This document shows positions 8,679 to 17,786 of a stretch of DNA of 45,098 nucleotides, piece after piece. Numbering within the stretch: position 1 is the first letter of the stretch; each line of letters opens with the position of its first letter. A model generated the notes under the pieces. That model searched no databases, was not told the DNA's origin, and worked only from the letters and a program-made list of their open reading frames with translations. The DNA is from a virus. Position numbers and translations under genes: made by a program. The stretch spans positions 1 through 45,098 of IMG/VR virus record IMGVR_UViG_3300036785_001381; one strand, written 5' to 3'.

Positions 8679-10078
8679 TTTCGCAGTGCCCTGAATTTCA
8701 CCGGCATAAAGGCTGGATGCCGCGGCTGAACCGACTGCACTAGCTCATCCCCACGCGCAGCATCCTGGTAAAGACGATTGGCAAGCGTCAACGCTGGTAA
8801 TGAAACGGGCATAACAACTTGGGTAAGCGAGCTCAGTTCTGCTCCCTTCTGCCCGTACGCATTGACGAGCGCGTTTCGGGTTTCCAGCAAATTGATATAG
8901 TCGTCATCATCTCCAGCATCGGCCGCCATCAGTAAAACGTCATCCAACGTGTCGCAGACGCGGTTTAACATCAAAATGGCATCGTCATAGCTTGAGGGCT
9001 CATAGTCTGCCGCCACCACTGCCAGGGCGCCGGCGGATAAAACGCAGAGCAGGATTGTGGCACTTTGCGCAATGGCATTTTCAGCATCTGTCGCGTAAAA
9101 CGTCGCATTCCGATATGAGGCCAAGAATTCCAGCATTCGGATCTTTTCCTCAACGCTGCCACTTACCAAAATCACCTCATCAATGATCGCCCTCGCATCG
9201 ACAGGAAAGGCATCGACTGCGGCCACACTCTCGAATGTGGCCGTGAGGGTCAGCAACTTTGCACGGCCGGTCACCGCCACGGCCATTTTTTGATGAACCA
9301 GCCCGGCGTAATCCCCGATGTCCTCTGATCGATTAATCGCACCGGTCGAGCCGGAAACCCCACCGCCGACACTCCCTTTGCTATACCGACCATAACGTGC
9401 ACTGCCAAAAGTAGACTTCAGGACGTTACTGAGGTTAGTGACTTCGTTGGCTGTGCCTTTGACCATATTCCCCCAAAACGCTGCCGTGTTCCGCAAGGTC
9501 TTGATGGCCTGGGTGACGCTCCTGATCTCGCCCTTCACCGTTGCGATAAATTTGGTCGCGGCCATCAAACCGGTGCGTAGCCAGTTGGTTTGCACCAGCG
9601 AAGAAGCCTGTGCGCTACCGGTAATGGCAAATACTTTTAAACCAGACTCAATAACGGTAAGGGTAAATTCAAACGATCGGCCACTATCCACACTTTCCAG
9701 CACACGCAGACCACCATCAGGAACGCTGACCGTGAGTTCCCCCAGAGTCGGATGGATCAGCGTACCGGCACCTTCCATTTCACAGGCGGCCACCAGCGAA
9801 TTACGCTGGGTGATAACATCAGGTGCGTCATACGCCAGGCTGTTATGCACTATGAAGCCGCGAATGGTCATTTTACGGGTACCGCGCCCCAGATCTTCTA
9901 CCCAGGCCGTATTGCGGTAAGGATATTCATGTACCGCCTGCCTGCGGCCAAACACCCCCTCTGCGCTGACAACAGCAAAAGGCACGCCGCGAAACGACGC
10001 CGGATGAATATGCTCAAACCAGTCCCAGCTCTCGCCACTGCCCAGTAAGGCGGATAATGCGTCATTGATTAGAGCCAT
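8675..10078 (-). CDS. Mu gpN-like DNA circularisation / tail protein
   Basis: A 467-residue protein whose N-terminus (about 10-110) matches the 'DNA circularisation protein N-terminus' family of Mu-type phages, with RGVPFAVVSAEG, an EYPYRNTAWVEDLGRG block and a MTIRGFIV strand. In Mu, gpN is a baseplate/tail component. I place the start at 10078 (MALINDAL) because a GGAG ribosome site lies five bases upstream; an in-frame ATG fifteen bases further upstream would put that site inside the coding region. Immediately beyond its start is a diverging gene on the other strand, which interrupts the tail operon. Confidence 0.88.
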   Translation of the reverse strand: MALINDALSALLGSGESWDWFEHIHPASFRGVPFAVVSAEGVFGRRQAVHEYPYRNTAWVEDLGRGTRKMTIRGFIVHNSLAYDAPDVITQRNSLVAACEMEGAGTLIHPTLGELTVSVPDGGLRVLESVDSGRSFEFTLTVIESGLKVFAITGSAQASSLVQTNWLRTGLMAATKFIATVKGEIRSVTQAIKTLRNTAAFWGNMVKGTANEVTNLSNVLKSTFGSARYGRYSKGSVGGGVSGSTGAINRSEDIGDYAGLVHQKMAVAVTGRAKLLTLTATFESVAAVDAFPVDARAIIDEVILVSGSVEEKIRMLEFLASYRNATFYATDAENAIAQSATILLCVLSAGALAVVAADYEPSSYDDAILMLNRVCDTLDDVLLMAADAGDDDDYINLLETRNALVNAYGQKGAELSSLTQVVMPVSLPALTLANRLYQDAARGDELVQSVQPRHPAFMPVKFRALRK

Positions 10079-10125
10079 GGTTTCTCCATACAATGTATTG
10101 GACTCAAAGCAAAAGGAATTTTCAG

Positions 10126-10860
10126 ATGAAAACGATGTTTAAAATATTTTTTGTATTTTTATCCCTCCCTTTATATGCCCATTCCAGCACTTGTGAAAGC
10201 AGCTACAAAATGGGATATAAAGGATTTACTTTCCCGATTATTAGCGATTCTAGAAACACTCCAGAAAAAGCATGTTTCAGTGGCAGAAACATTACGGATT
10301 GGATTGCCGACACGGCTAACTCCAAGCTGACATCTGTAATTAAATTAGATGATATTGAGTTTTTCTATGTCACTACATATAACGAAGAAAGTGGTAAGAG
10401 TGTTTTATATGGGATTTATGAGAGCTCAAAAGGTGAGCCAGAAAAAGAAAAACTGCTCATCAGCGATCCAAAAGTTTTCGAACCAAAGAAGACCATTGAG
10501 AACATGCGATTAAACGCATATGACAAAGAAAATGGCATCATGTATTTTTCCACATCAGCATGGGCAACCAGTGACGCCGTACACGCGTTTAGCGTTCCCA
10601 TACAGAAAAGCAGGCTAACATCATCTCCCGTAAAAGAACGCTTTATTACAGATGGTAATTTCATTACTCTGGCAAACTCTGATAAATGCCCTTCATGTTT
10701 CGCAGTTGAAAAGATAATGCATGATGATAATGGCGCATACTTCCCTACATTTTTAGTCACTAATAATGGAGAGGAAATTTGCCAAATTAACACTATGAAT
10801 TCCTCTTGGCAGTTATCTCCTCAATGTTACCAGAAAGGAGATGAAAATCGCCCTCGGTAA
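10126..10860 (+). CDS. Secreted Cys-rich protein, lysogenic-conversion ('moron') candidate
   Basis: A 244-residue protein encoded against the direction of the tail operon, between the tape-measure and N-type genes. The start at 10126 has an AAGGA ribosome site; an ATG 33 bases upstream is less likely. Residues 1-20 (MKTMFKIFFVFLSLPLYAHSS) are a clear signal peptide, so the protein is exported. The mature part has six Cys, enough for three disulfides, and no membrane helix or lipobox. Base composition is clearly more AT-rich than the flanking tail genes, and codons are A/T-ending. No family is recognised. The pattern (own orientation, low GC, export) is that of a gene expressed from the prophage that alters the host envelope; this is inference. 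Confidence 0.75.
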   Translation: MKTMFKIFFVFLSLPLYAHSSTCESSYKMGYKGFTFPIISDSRNTPEKACFSGRNITDWIADTANSKLTSVIKLDDIEFFYVTTYNEESGKSVLYGIYESSKGEPEKEKLLISDPKVFEPKKTIENMRLNAYDKENGIMYFSTSAWATSDAVHAFSVPIQKSRLTSSPVKERFITDGNFITLANSDKCPSCFAVEKIMHDDNGAYFPTFLVTNNGEEICQINTMNSSWQLSPQCYQKGDENRPR

Positions 10861-10893
10861 TACCGAACTGTCCATAACCTGCGATTATGCAGG

Positions 10894-12813
10894 TTATGAA
10901 ATTGACTGCATGGAAAGTGCTATACGCCCTCCACCATCCGTTTGCACTTTTCGGCGCTCTCCGGTCTGAGGATTCACCAGGGTAATTTCCAACTGGAATT
11001 TATTCTCATCAATCGCCTTGCTCATAGCCTCAGTTATTTGACCTATAGCCTGGTCTGGCTGATCTTCTGGCGAAAACAGAGAACGCTGATTCGATGATGT
11101 ATCCAATACCTGACCTGGCACCGGTGGCGCGGGAATATTCGAATTATTTCCCGGTTCCGAGGGCCAAAAATCAAACGCCCCAGACTGACGTTGTTCGAAC
11201 AGATTGTTCTGGTCACGTAGACCACCCCAGCGCACATCATTCACAGAATCATTGATCCCTTTCGCTATCTCGCCCCGTGTGTACGGCTGAACACCATTTT
11301 CATGCTTGATGATGGCGGGAATTAGCTTCTCCAGTACTTCTGGTGAATGAAGATTGATGCGATCACTTGGATTAAAACCAGTTTGCTTTGAAACAGCATC
11401 AATATATGACTGAGTTTTATTTTCCGACCTGGGCGCATAAGTGTGAATAATCCCATTCAGCGTATTGTTCCCACGATCTCCATAAAGCTGGAGTTGACGC
11501 GATAAGGCTGCGAGTCCGTCTTGAGGGGATGCAAAGGTAGAGAAGCCCCCATTTTTTCCCGTAGCATTGGGTGCCGCTCGTAAGTTGCCCGGGTTATTAT
11601 TCCGCAACCCCAGAGCATTATTACCCGGCTGCCCATAAGGCCCCTGCCCCATGCCGATGTTATTACCCGTCTGATTACCTGCCTGCGGCCCAGTAGCTTT
11701 ATCCAAATCCCCTTTCAACCGATCCGCACGCCAAACCGGTTTGTAGTAGCTGTTGAGTTTCTTTATCAGACCTTTCGACGCATAGCTGAGTTTTAAATCC
11801 AGCTTTTCGTCCAATGAGAGTGTGTCTTTAAATTTATCATCACTCTTGGCCTTCCGGATGATATCGGCCTGCTTTCCCCCGCGATTAAAAGTCAGAATGG
11901 ATCCGATCGCAGTACCGTCCAATCCATGGGTCATCACCTGCTTAATTTGATCTACATCGGCTGCCAGCATCTCAGATTGCCCCAGCCACGCCTGCCCCTT
12001 CAGCAACATCCCGTCATAGGCTGCGCCGATCTGGTTCAGTTGCTGTTTAAATGCCAGAGCGTTCTGCAGGTCCTTGTCGCTAAAAATAAGACCATCACGA
12101 CGCGCCTGATCCTTCAGGCGTTGTACTTCACTGGTGGTGTTACGCAGATAGCTGAGCAGTTCAGGTGTAAGTCCCAGCTTATTGGCAAACAAGGCTTGCT
12201 GACCGGCGGGCAGCGACTGCATGGAGCGATTAAGATCGTTAACCAGCTTGCCAACGTCAGCCAACCCATCTTTAGTCAGACTAATGCCCACTCCGCGTTG
12301 CTTCAACAGTGCCAGAAAGCCATCATTACGCCCATGTGCGGCATCGTTCGCCTTCTCGAACAGATCACCTACTGAACCTTCTGCGGCCTCGCGGGCACTG
12401 CCATTCTCAATCATGGCACCTGTGAGTTCTTGAAACGCATCAGCCGTCATATTGACGTTTTTCGCGATGGTATCGATGCGGTAACCGGTATTGGCAAAGT
12501 TGGTCAGGTTGTTTTTGACGACATTGACGACAGCCGCCGCGCCACCCAGTCCCAGGGTGAGCCCTCCAACCATTTTCAGTGGAGGAACCAAATCACCGAT
12601 AAACTGAACACCGCTGCGGGCATTTTTTGCCAGGACGTCAAAGCGACTTCCAAGGTCGTCCAGATTATCTCTCGAATCCTGCCCACCCAGTGCCAACGCA
12701 TCGCGCGTTTTATCCAGGAGCGGGTTGAGGTTTTTTACCACCTCTTCAATACGCAATATCGCGGCCGACGCATCGTCATTGGCCTTCAGTTCAAAATCGA
12801 ATGAGTTGGCCAT
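10894..12813 (-). CDS. Tape measure protein with muramidase-like domain
   Basis: A 639-residue tail tape measure protein (Mu gp42-type position). The N-terminal ~360 residues are mostly helical with the hydrophobic segment 68-98 (FIGDLVPPLKMVGGLTLGLG). A Gln/Gly/Asn-rich linker (376-400) leads to a domain at about 400-520: GLRNNNPGNLR (402-412), the repeated 'TYAPRSENKTQSYI' block and 'IIKHENG' (501-507). This is the pattern of virion-associated peptidoglycan-degrading domains, useful for local cell-wall opening during DNA injection. The ATG overlaps the stop of the frameshifted chaperone (TAATG). It is short for a tape measure, consistent with a short to medium contractile tail. Confidence 0.88.
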   Translation of the reverse strand: MANSFDFELKANDDASAAILRIEEVVKNLNPLLDKTRDALALGGQDSRDNLDDLGSRFDVLAKNARSGVQFIGDLVPPLKMVGGLTLGLGGAAAVVNVVKNNLTNFANTGYRIDTIAKNVNMTADAFQELTGAMIENGSAREAAEGSVGDLFEKANDAAHGRNDGFLALLKQRGVGISLTKDGLADVGKLVNDLNRSMQSLPAGQQALFANKLGLTPELLSYLRNTTSEVQRLKDQARRDGLIFSDKDLQNALAFKQQLNQIGAAYDGMLLKGQAWLGQSEMLAADVDQIKQVMTHGLDGTAIGSILTFNRGGKQADIIRKAKSDDKFKDTLSLDEKLDLKLSYASKGLIKKLNSYYKPVWRADRLKGDLDKATGPQAGNQTGNNIGMGQGPYGQPGNNALGLRNNNPGNLRAAPNATGKNGGFSTFASPQDGLAALSRQLQLYGDRGNNTLNGIIHTYAPRSENKTQSYIDAVSKQTGFNPSDRINLHSPEVLEKLIPAIIKHENGVQPYTRGEIAKGINDSVNDVRWGGLRDQNNLFEQRQSGAFDFWPSEPGNNSNIPAPPVPGQVLDTSSNQRSLFSPEDQPDQAIGQITEAMSKAIDENKFQLEITLVNPQTGERRKVQTDGGGRIALSMQSIS

Positions 12814-13225
12814 TACTTGCCCGCCTTCGCTTTGTTGATACGACGGGCTTGGTTAGCCCAAAAATCCAGCCGGGTACGGGTCAGAGACCACGCATCGCGT
12901 GGCCCCCATCCGTAATACTTCGTCACCTCAGCGGCTAACTGTTGCCATCCGTCGAGGGATCGAAGGTTAAAAAAGACATCAGGAAATCCTCACATTTCCG
13001 GTAATCGGTAAATGCCATGGCACCTAACGCTTTTTCAGTCAACCCCGAGTTCAGAGCGATTAATAGTTTCATTGCGGCCATACTGTTTTTGGCGCGCTGC
13101 AGATCATAGAACTGCTCTACCTCAGCCAGCGCGGGTTCTTTCAGATCCAGGTGCTCATAGCGAGTATCGCCAACTGTTAGCGCCTTGCAGAGCTCTATCG
13201 TTTTGGTTTTATCAAGCACAGCCAT
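12813..13225 (-). CDS. Tail assembly chaperone, -1 frameshift product (GT-type)
   Basis: A 137-residue fusion predicted by a programmed -1 ribosomal frameshift. The zero-frame gene reads TCT TTT TTA ACC; the heptamer T-TTT-TTA (bases 12968-12974 on this strand) allows slippage to the -1 frame, which then runs open for 51 codons (NLRSLDGWQQLAAEV, YYGWGPRDAWSLTRTRLDFW, ANQARRINKAKAGK) and stops at TAA overlapping the ATG of the tape-measure gene. Frameshifted pairs at this position (gpG/gpGT in lambda, E/E' in P2) act as chaperones that wrap the tape measure. The reading frames, slippery site and exact junction are visible; efficiency is unknown. Confidence 0.85.
12935..13225 (-). CDS. Tail assembly chaperone, zero-frame product (G-type)
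   Basis: A 96-residue protein of the phage tail assembly chaperone type (Mu gp41-like). It contains the segments TIELCKALTVGDTRY, EPALAEVEQFYDLQRAKNS and FTDYRKCEDFLMSFL. The frame stops ten codons after a -1 slippery heptamer; the alternative extended product is described separately. It begins one base downstream of the tail tube gene stop. The short form and the fusion share 86 residues. Confidence 0.87.
   Translation of the reverse strand: MAVLDKTKTIELCKALTVGDTRYEHLDLKEPALAEVEQFYDLQRAKNSMAAMKLLIALNSGLTEKALGAMAFTDYRKCEDFLMSFLTFDPSTDGNS
12968..12974 (-). other. -1 ribosomal frameshift slippery heptamer
   Basis: On the coding strand the seven bases T-TTT-TTA sit in the X-XXY-YYZ register relative to the chaperone reading frame (TCT TTT TTA). 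The -1 frame after the heptamer is open for 51 codons and ends exactly at the tape-measure start. Whether a downstream stem-loop stimulates slippage could not be judged by eye. Confidence 0.82.
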
Positions 13226-13226
13226 A

Positions 13227-13595
13227 TCAATACTCCGTTACCGAGCCGCCTTCCCAGCGCACATCAAATACCGCTTCTTCGCTATCGACATCTTGCGTAT
13301 TCACGGACCACATATTTTCGCCAATGATGGTTTTCCCGTTCGCCAGCTCAACGACAACAGAAACATTGGTTGAGTCATTGATCTGAGCAATCGACGTACC
13401 GCCGCTATCGCGAGCCTGATACGAAATAAACGGCGCCCGGGGCTTTTCTTTGTAGCCATGTACGGTATCCATACCGGTTAACGTGGTGCGTTCCACTTTG
13501 CCAGGACTGTACTTGAACTGCCCGGCGACCATGACGGTCACGCCGTCGATGGTTACGTAAGCGGTACCGGCCAGGCGGTTAGTTGTATCACCCAT
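13227..13595 (-). CDS. Tail tube protein (Mu gpM-like)
   Basis: A 122-residue protein of the phage tail tube family (Mu gp40/M type): the N-terminal NRLAGTAYVTIDGVTVMVAG strand pair, the KVERTTLTGMDTVHGYKEKPRAPF block and the C-terminal VDSEEAVFDVRW strand are typical. It polymerises into the inner tube around the tape measure. It follows the sheath gene by nine bases and precedes the chaperone gene by one base. Confidence 0.94.
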   Translation of the reverse strand: MGDTTNRLAGTAYVTIDGVTVMVAGQFKYSPGKVERTTLTGMDTVHGYKEKPRAPFISYQARDSGGTSIAQINDSTNVSVVVELANGKTIIGENMWSVNTQDVDSEEAVFDVRWEGGSVTEY

Positions 13596-13604
13596 AAATC
13601 CTCC

Positions 13605-15110
13605 TTAAGCTGCGGTCTGCGCGCGACGCCATTGATTGAGTAGTGCGAAAATTTCCAGTTGATCGATCAGGGTGCCAGTCCACAGCACATCGACACGCTT
13701 GGTATTACTGCTGTTTCGCTCCACAAGCAACGTCTTGGCAAATGCCGCAGCGTCCTGCACATAGCCGTTGTATTCCAACGTGCGGTACTGGGCGATCAGT
13801 TCTGCGCGGATCACATTCGGCGTCACAATGGCTGATCCCGGAGCAAATCGCGTTCCATCGTTAGCCAGCTTCATACGGCTGAATTTGGAGGTGATTTGAG
13901 TGCGCAGGAAACGCGTCACAAACATCAGCAAGAACAGCGTCTCGATATTCAGGTAGCTGTCGTCAGCGTCACCAAACTTATTTTTCTGGTAGGTAGTGAT
14001 CGTCTTTTCAACCTGCACAGAACCATCATCAGCAACGGTGAATGTCGAAATACCGCTATACAGCAGGTTGTTACGCTCTGTGAGCATGAAACGAGCTTCT
14101 AACGGCGGGGCCAGAACACCACTGATTGTCAGCGTTTGTGTCGGGCGTCCCGGGTCATTACGCAAGCTCGGAGCAATGGCCCCGGTCAAGGCTGCAGCCC
14201 ACAGGTAGGCAGGTGATGGAGATCCGTTGATACCCAACAGGGTTTCATGCTGATTGTTACGGGCCTCGCCTGCGGCAGACAAAGAACCGTAGGTACCGGA
14301 CAGGGCACCGAAAGAATGCCCATAAAGCTGCTCGGCATAGGACCAGCGGCCGGTCGCATCGGAAAGAAACTCTTTCACGGCATCCAATGACGTGGTGTCC
14401 ATATACGGGTTGACGATGAAATCGAAAGCCCGATCCTGCAGATTACCCAACGCATCCGTCAGCGCTGGCGCACCAGCTCCACTGGCCATTGCCGTTATTT
14501 TCAGTTCCATACCCTGTGGGGTTTCTTCACCGCCGGCGGCCCCATGATAATTCAGGCGAATATCGATGCTGTTACCATGCGCACCTTTATTTTTCGCCGT
14601 CAGGTTCACCGTATCCGTTGCCTCCCCATCTACCGCGGCAGTCACAGGCAACTTGCTTTGACTGTTGATCAACGCTGCAATGGCGGTGGCCACAGCAACT
14701 TTGTCATCGGTACTGACCACTGTCAGTTGCACGCGTACACCGGCAATATAGAGAGACAGCACACCGGTCGATGCCGCCGCTGTCACTACCTGTAATTTGC
14801 CTGTTGCTGCGGCGGTTCCCGTGGTGCCATCAGACAGCGGCAGGATCCAGATCTCCGCGGAAATGTCGTTATCCAGATATGCGGTCATCATGTTGTGCAG
14901 CATTGAACCACTACCACAGATGCCGGCCACCGCAGAATCAGACGATACTTTTTGCGGGATACCAGGCGCTGCGGTAGCCGTAGACAGCATTTGCCCGATC
15001 AGGAGCGTACGCTGAACCGCCGTCGCCGTGTTGGCCATCGAGTTATCAAACTCGGCATAGAAAAACGGTGCGCGCTGGTTTGAAGGGATGCGATTAAATG
15101 GAACAGTCAT
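13605..15110 (-). CDS. Contractile tail sheath protein (Mu gpL-like)
   Basis: A 501-residue tail sheath protein. The order of conserved segments fits the Mu-type sheath: N-terminal VPFNRIPSNQRAPFFYAEFD, TLLIGQML, a Val/Thr-rich middle domain (about 100-200), then the GHSFGALSGTYGSL and RNNLLYSGISTFTVADDG segments, and a conserved C-terminal 'LEYNGYVQDAAAFAKTLLVERN' region. The presence of this gene shows a contractile (myovirus) tail. It overlaps the DUF2635 gene by four bases. Confidence 0.96.
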   Translation of the reverse strand: MTVPFNRIPSNQRAPFFYAEFDNSMANTATAVQRTLLIGQMLSTATAAPGIPQKVSSDSAVAGICGSGSMLHNMMTAYLDNDISAEIWILPLSDGTTGTAAATGKLQVVTAAASTGVLSLYIAGVRVQLTVVSTDDKVAVATAIAALINSQSKLPVTAAVDGEATDTVNLTAKNKGAHGNSIDIRLNYHGAAGGEETPQGMELKITAMASGAGAPALTDALGNLQDRAFDFIVNPYMDTTSLDAVKEFLSDATGRWSYAEQLYGHSFGALSGTYGSLSAAGEARNNQHETLLGINGSPSPAYLWAAALTGAIAPSLRNDPGRPTQTLTISGVLAPPLEARFMLTERNNLLYSGISTFTVADDGSVQVEKTITTYQKNKFGDADDSYLNIETLFLLMFVTRFLRTQITSKFSRMKLANDGTRFAPGSAIVTPNVIRAELIAQYRTLEYNGYVQDAAAFAKTLLVERNSSNTKRVDVLWTGTLIDQLEIFALLNQWRRAQTAA

Positions 15111-15301
15111 TGATCATTCTCCTGACTTTTCTTCCCTGTGGCTGGTTTTGCAGCCGCTTTCGGGTCGAACGTTTCTACATCGCCATCCTTCAGGCGGCGT
15201 CCCCAAAAAATATCATCAGGCACCTGTTCGCCGGATTCAGGCAAAAAGGTGCCCTTGACCGGATGGCGCACAATGCGCCCCAGTGCGGGTTTCACAAACA
15301 T
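15107..15301 (-). CDS. DUF2635 protein (Mu gp38-like)
   Basis: A 64-residue protein of the DUF2635 family, found immediately upstream of sheath genes in Mu-type tail modules. The conserved core MFVKPALGRIVRHPVKG and 'WGRRLKDGDVE' is present; the C-terminus is Lys/Ala/Gln-rich and probably disordered. The function is not established. It overlaps the sheath start by four bases. Confidence 0.9.
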   Translation of the reverse strand: MFVKPALGRIVRHPVKGTFLPESGEQVPDDIFWGRRLKDGDVETFDPKAAAKPATGKKSQENDQ

Positions 15302-15305
15302 AGGG

Positions 15306-15848
15306 TTACTCCAGATCGATTTTTACGAGTGGTTCAGGGGTGCCATCAGGCATAGAGATCGTCACGTCCATCCCCTCAAGAGGTTCTGTTTCGATTTCAT
15401 AGAACTCTTCAGGGCCCTGGTAATATTCAATGTCCAGATCCATCAACAATTGGGCTGTATGCCCTTCACCGTCGGCATCAACACCAATGGCAGAGCGCAC
15501 CTGCAGAAACTGCTGAGTCTTGCGAGTCAGTTCAAAGCTGTTGATCACTGCGCGCTCTATCTGCTCGCGCAATTCCTCCAGCGCCTCCTCTGCCTTCTCA
15601 GCCCCATTGTCTTCCGCTGCATCATCCAGCTCCTGCAGGCGGCCCGTAAGGCGAACAGTGGTCACTGTGTTGAACTGGGGAACATTACGGCCCAATGAGC
15701 TCTTAACGTCGATTGGCGTTTGTACCAGGATAACCGGATACATGTCCGTGGTTGTCGGCCAGTCGCGTGGCGAAAAAACCCTATCGCCTGCATCGGTTTT
15801 ATTTTTCAGTGCCTCAATGACCAGTAGCCTTATCCCTCTGGGGTTCAT
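15306..15848 (-). CDS. Mu gp37-like protein, probable tail terminator
   Basis: A 180-residue protein at the position of Mu gp37 between the head-tail connector and DUF2635 genes. The N-terminal helix (RGIRLLVIEALKNKTDAGDRV), the central region with strands (YPVILVQTP, TTVRLTGRL), and a Glu-rich helix at about 85-110 (AEDNGAEKAEEALEELREQIERA) look like a tail-completion/terminator protein. The family is inferred from position more than from motif. It overlaps the previous gene by four bases. Confidence 0.65.
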   Translation of the reverse strand: MNPRGIRLLVIEALKNKTDAGDRVFSPRDWPTTTDMYPVILVQTPIDVKSSLGRNVPQFNTVTTVRLTGRLQELDDAAEDNGAEKAEEALEELREQIERAVINSFELTRKTQQFLQVRSAIGVDADGEGHTAQLLMDLDIEYYQGPEEFYEIETEPLEGMDVTISMPDGTPEPLVKIDLE

Positions 15849-16191
15849 ACTTTCACCTTATTGAGAATAAGCTTCGTCCCGCCATGGCTATCCGGCTGAA
15901 CGTCCGACACGGCAAACAACGTATTAACCGGTACACCGCCAACGACACCGATTAATACCCGGTCCCCCTGTTTAGGTGGCGCCCGGAACTGGCTATCACG
16001 CACACCCAGCACAGGCTTGGTGGTGTTGATAGTGCTGCCATCGTCCAGCGGCTCGACCTCTTGCGTATAGGCCCGGTCGAATATACCGCTAACGGTGTAA
16101 GGCTCAGCGCCGCCGCCAGGACGGTATTCAACCGGGTCACCAAAAACGCCGTGCAACGGTGCAAGCAAATGCTGATCCCAGTTGATACCCA

Positions 16192-16192
<1 letters not shown>
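15845..16192 (-). CDS. Head-tail joining (FII/gp36-type) connector protein
   Basis: A 115-residue protein of the phage head-tail attachment type (lambda FII-like), with a compact beta-rich sequence: GVFGDPVEYRPGGGAEPY, GIFDRAYTQEVEP, VLGVRDSQF and LIGVVGGVPVNTLFAVSDVQ. FII-type proteins occupy the capsid-to-tail interface. It lies exactly at the boundary where lambda-type head genes end and Mu-type tail genes begin. Starts one base into the neighbouring gene's stop. Confidence 0.7.
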
Positions 16193-16632
<440 letters not shown>

Positions 16633-16633
16633 A

Positions 16634-17683
16634 TCACACCACCGTAGCGCAGAGCGCGGCATTTACCCGGCTTGGAATAACCAGCGGAGCAGACTGCGTT
16701 AGCAGCAGGCGCTGTGCCGGGTCTTCTTTCACCCAGGTCTTAGGGGCATAGGCCAGGGGGCCATAATTGAATGCAGGATCAAGGATCACGCCAAACGCGC
16801 GGGTACCCATCAGGTCAGCACCTGACATAATGACAGCACCATCGGGGATCATCGGTTTCTCAACATTGTCCAGCGGGTCAATGAACCAGTCGTTATACAG
16901 CCACAGGTCAAAGTTGCCCCAGCGACCTTTATAAACTGCCCCTTTCTGGACCTGCGGACCGGCATTAATCTGGTTGCCGAATGGGCTCAGTGCCGGGAAG
17001 GTAATGGCGTTATCCTTGATCGTGGTGTCCAGGCGGAAAGCTTTCCATGCCTTATTGGTGAAGATCAGGTCTGTCGGTACCGCACCGGAGTTTTTGAGGA
17101 TCAGGGTTTGCCATTCCTCAATATCATCCGATGGCTGTGTATTGGTAGCACCAGCTGCGACAGTTAAAGGCCACTTATCCACGCCGCTCAGCGTGATTGT
17201 CAGGTCTGGGGAGCGGCCAAAATCGACCACCTTACTTTCATAACCATCCCCTGCCACGGTGACTTTTCCTGACACCATGGCGCTGCTCGCCATCCATTCA
17301 AGGCGGCGGTTGATCATGTCAATCTGATCGGCCATCTCAAATTGCAGGTTCAGCATTTCACGTTCAGCGGCGGTATATTCTCCGCCGATACGTTCACCGA
17401 TCTGCCGGCGAATGGGTTTGCGCAGGTCCGGGGCACGCTTGTCTTTGATGTACGCGGGTTTGAAAGTATTGGTCTGGTATTTACGACTCTCGACCAATTT
17501 GCCTTCCACCAGCGGCGATACAAATGGCGCCATACGACGCAGCCCCACATCCACATCGATAGCGACTTCTTCCGTTTCGTAGGTCACAACGTTCGGGAAG
17601 AAGCGATCCAGAAGCCAGTTCTGGCTGGTTTTCAGGTTAGGGACGACCTGCACCAGCACGCTGGTATCAAAAATATTTTCCAT
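16634..17683 (-). CDS. Major capsid protein (lambda gpE-like)
   Basis: A 349-residue major capsid protein of the lambda gpE family (HK97 fold). The N-terminal segment IFDTSVLVQVVPNL, the 'LKTSQNWLLDRFFPN' block, the EVAIDVDVGLRRMAPFVSP motif, and the C-terminal 'ILDPAFNYGPLAYAPKTW' segment are typical. It is preceded by the D-type decoration protein, scaffold and S49 protease, the complete lambda-type head order. Length 349 is close to lambda gpE (341). Confidence 0.95.
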   Translation of the reverse strand: MENIFDTSVLVQVVPNLKTSQNWLLDRFFPNVVTYETEEVAIDVDVGLRRMAPFVSPLVEGKLVESRKYQTNTFKPAYIKDKRAPDLRKPIRRQIGERIGGEYTAAEREMLNLQFEMADQIDMINRRLEWMASSAMVSGKVTVAGDGYESKVVDFGRSPDLTITLSGVDKWPLTVAAGATNTQPSDDIEEWQTLILKNSGAVPTDLIFTNKAWKAFRLDTTIKDNAITFPALSPFGNQINAGPQVQKGAVYKGRWGNFDLWLYNDWFIDPLDNVEKPMIPDGAVIMSGADLMGTRAFGVILDPAFNYGPLAYAPKTWVKEDPAQRLLLTQSAPLVIPSRVNAALCATVV

Positions 17684-17786
17684 ATTCAGTCTCTTTATGA
17701 TGCCGGCACCGTGGCCGGCCAGAATTCAGGACGAGTGCAACCCTGCCAGAGAACTGGCATCAGTCACGTTTTCAAAAGGGGTTAGA
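17684..17786. promoter_or_regulatory. Intergenic hairpins between capsid and decoration genes
   Basis: The 103 bases between decoration and capsid genes contain two strong hairpins: a GC-rich inverted repeat at 17702-17720 (GCCGGC...GCCGGC) and a perfect six-base stem TGCCAG-AGAA-CTGGCA at 17744-17759. Such structures may tune the capsid-to-decoration ratio by transcript processing or stability. No T run is present, so they are not good terminators. Confidence 0.5.

Noticed and set aside
10079-10093. Longer start of the N-type protein at 10093
   Set aside because: The GGAG ribosome site lies inside this extension and fits the ATG at 10078.
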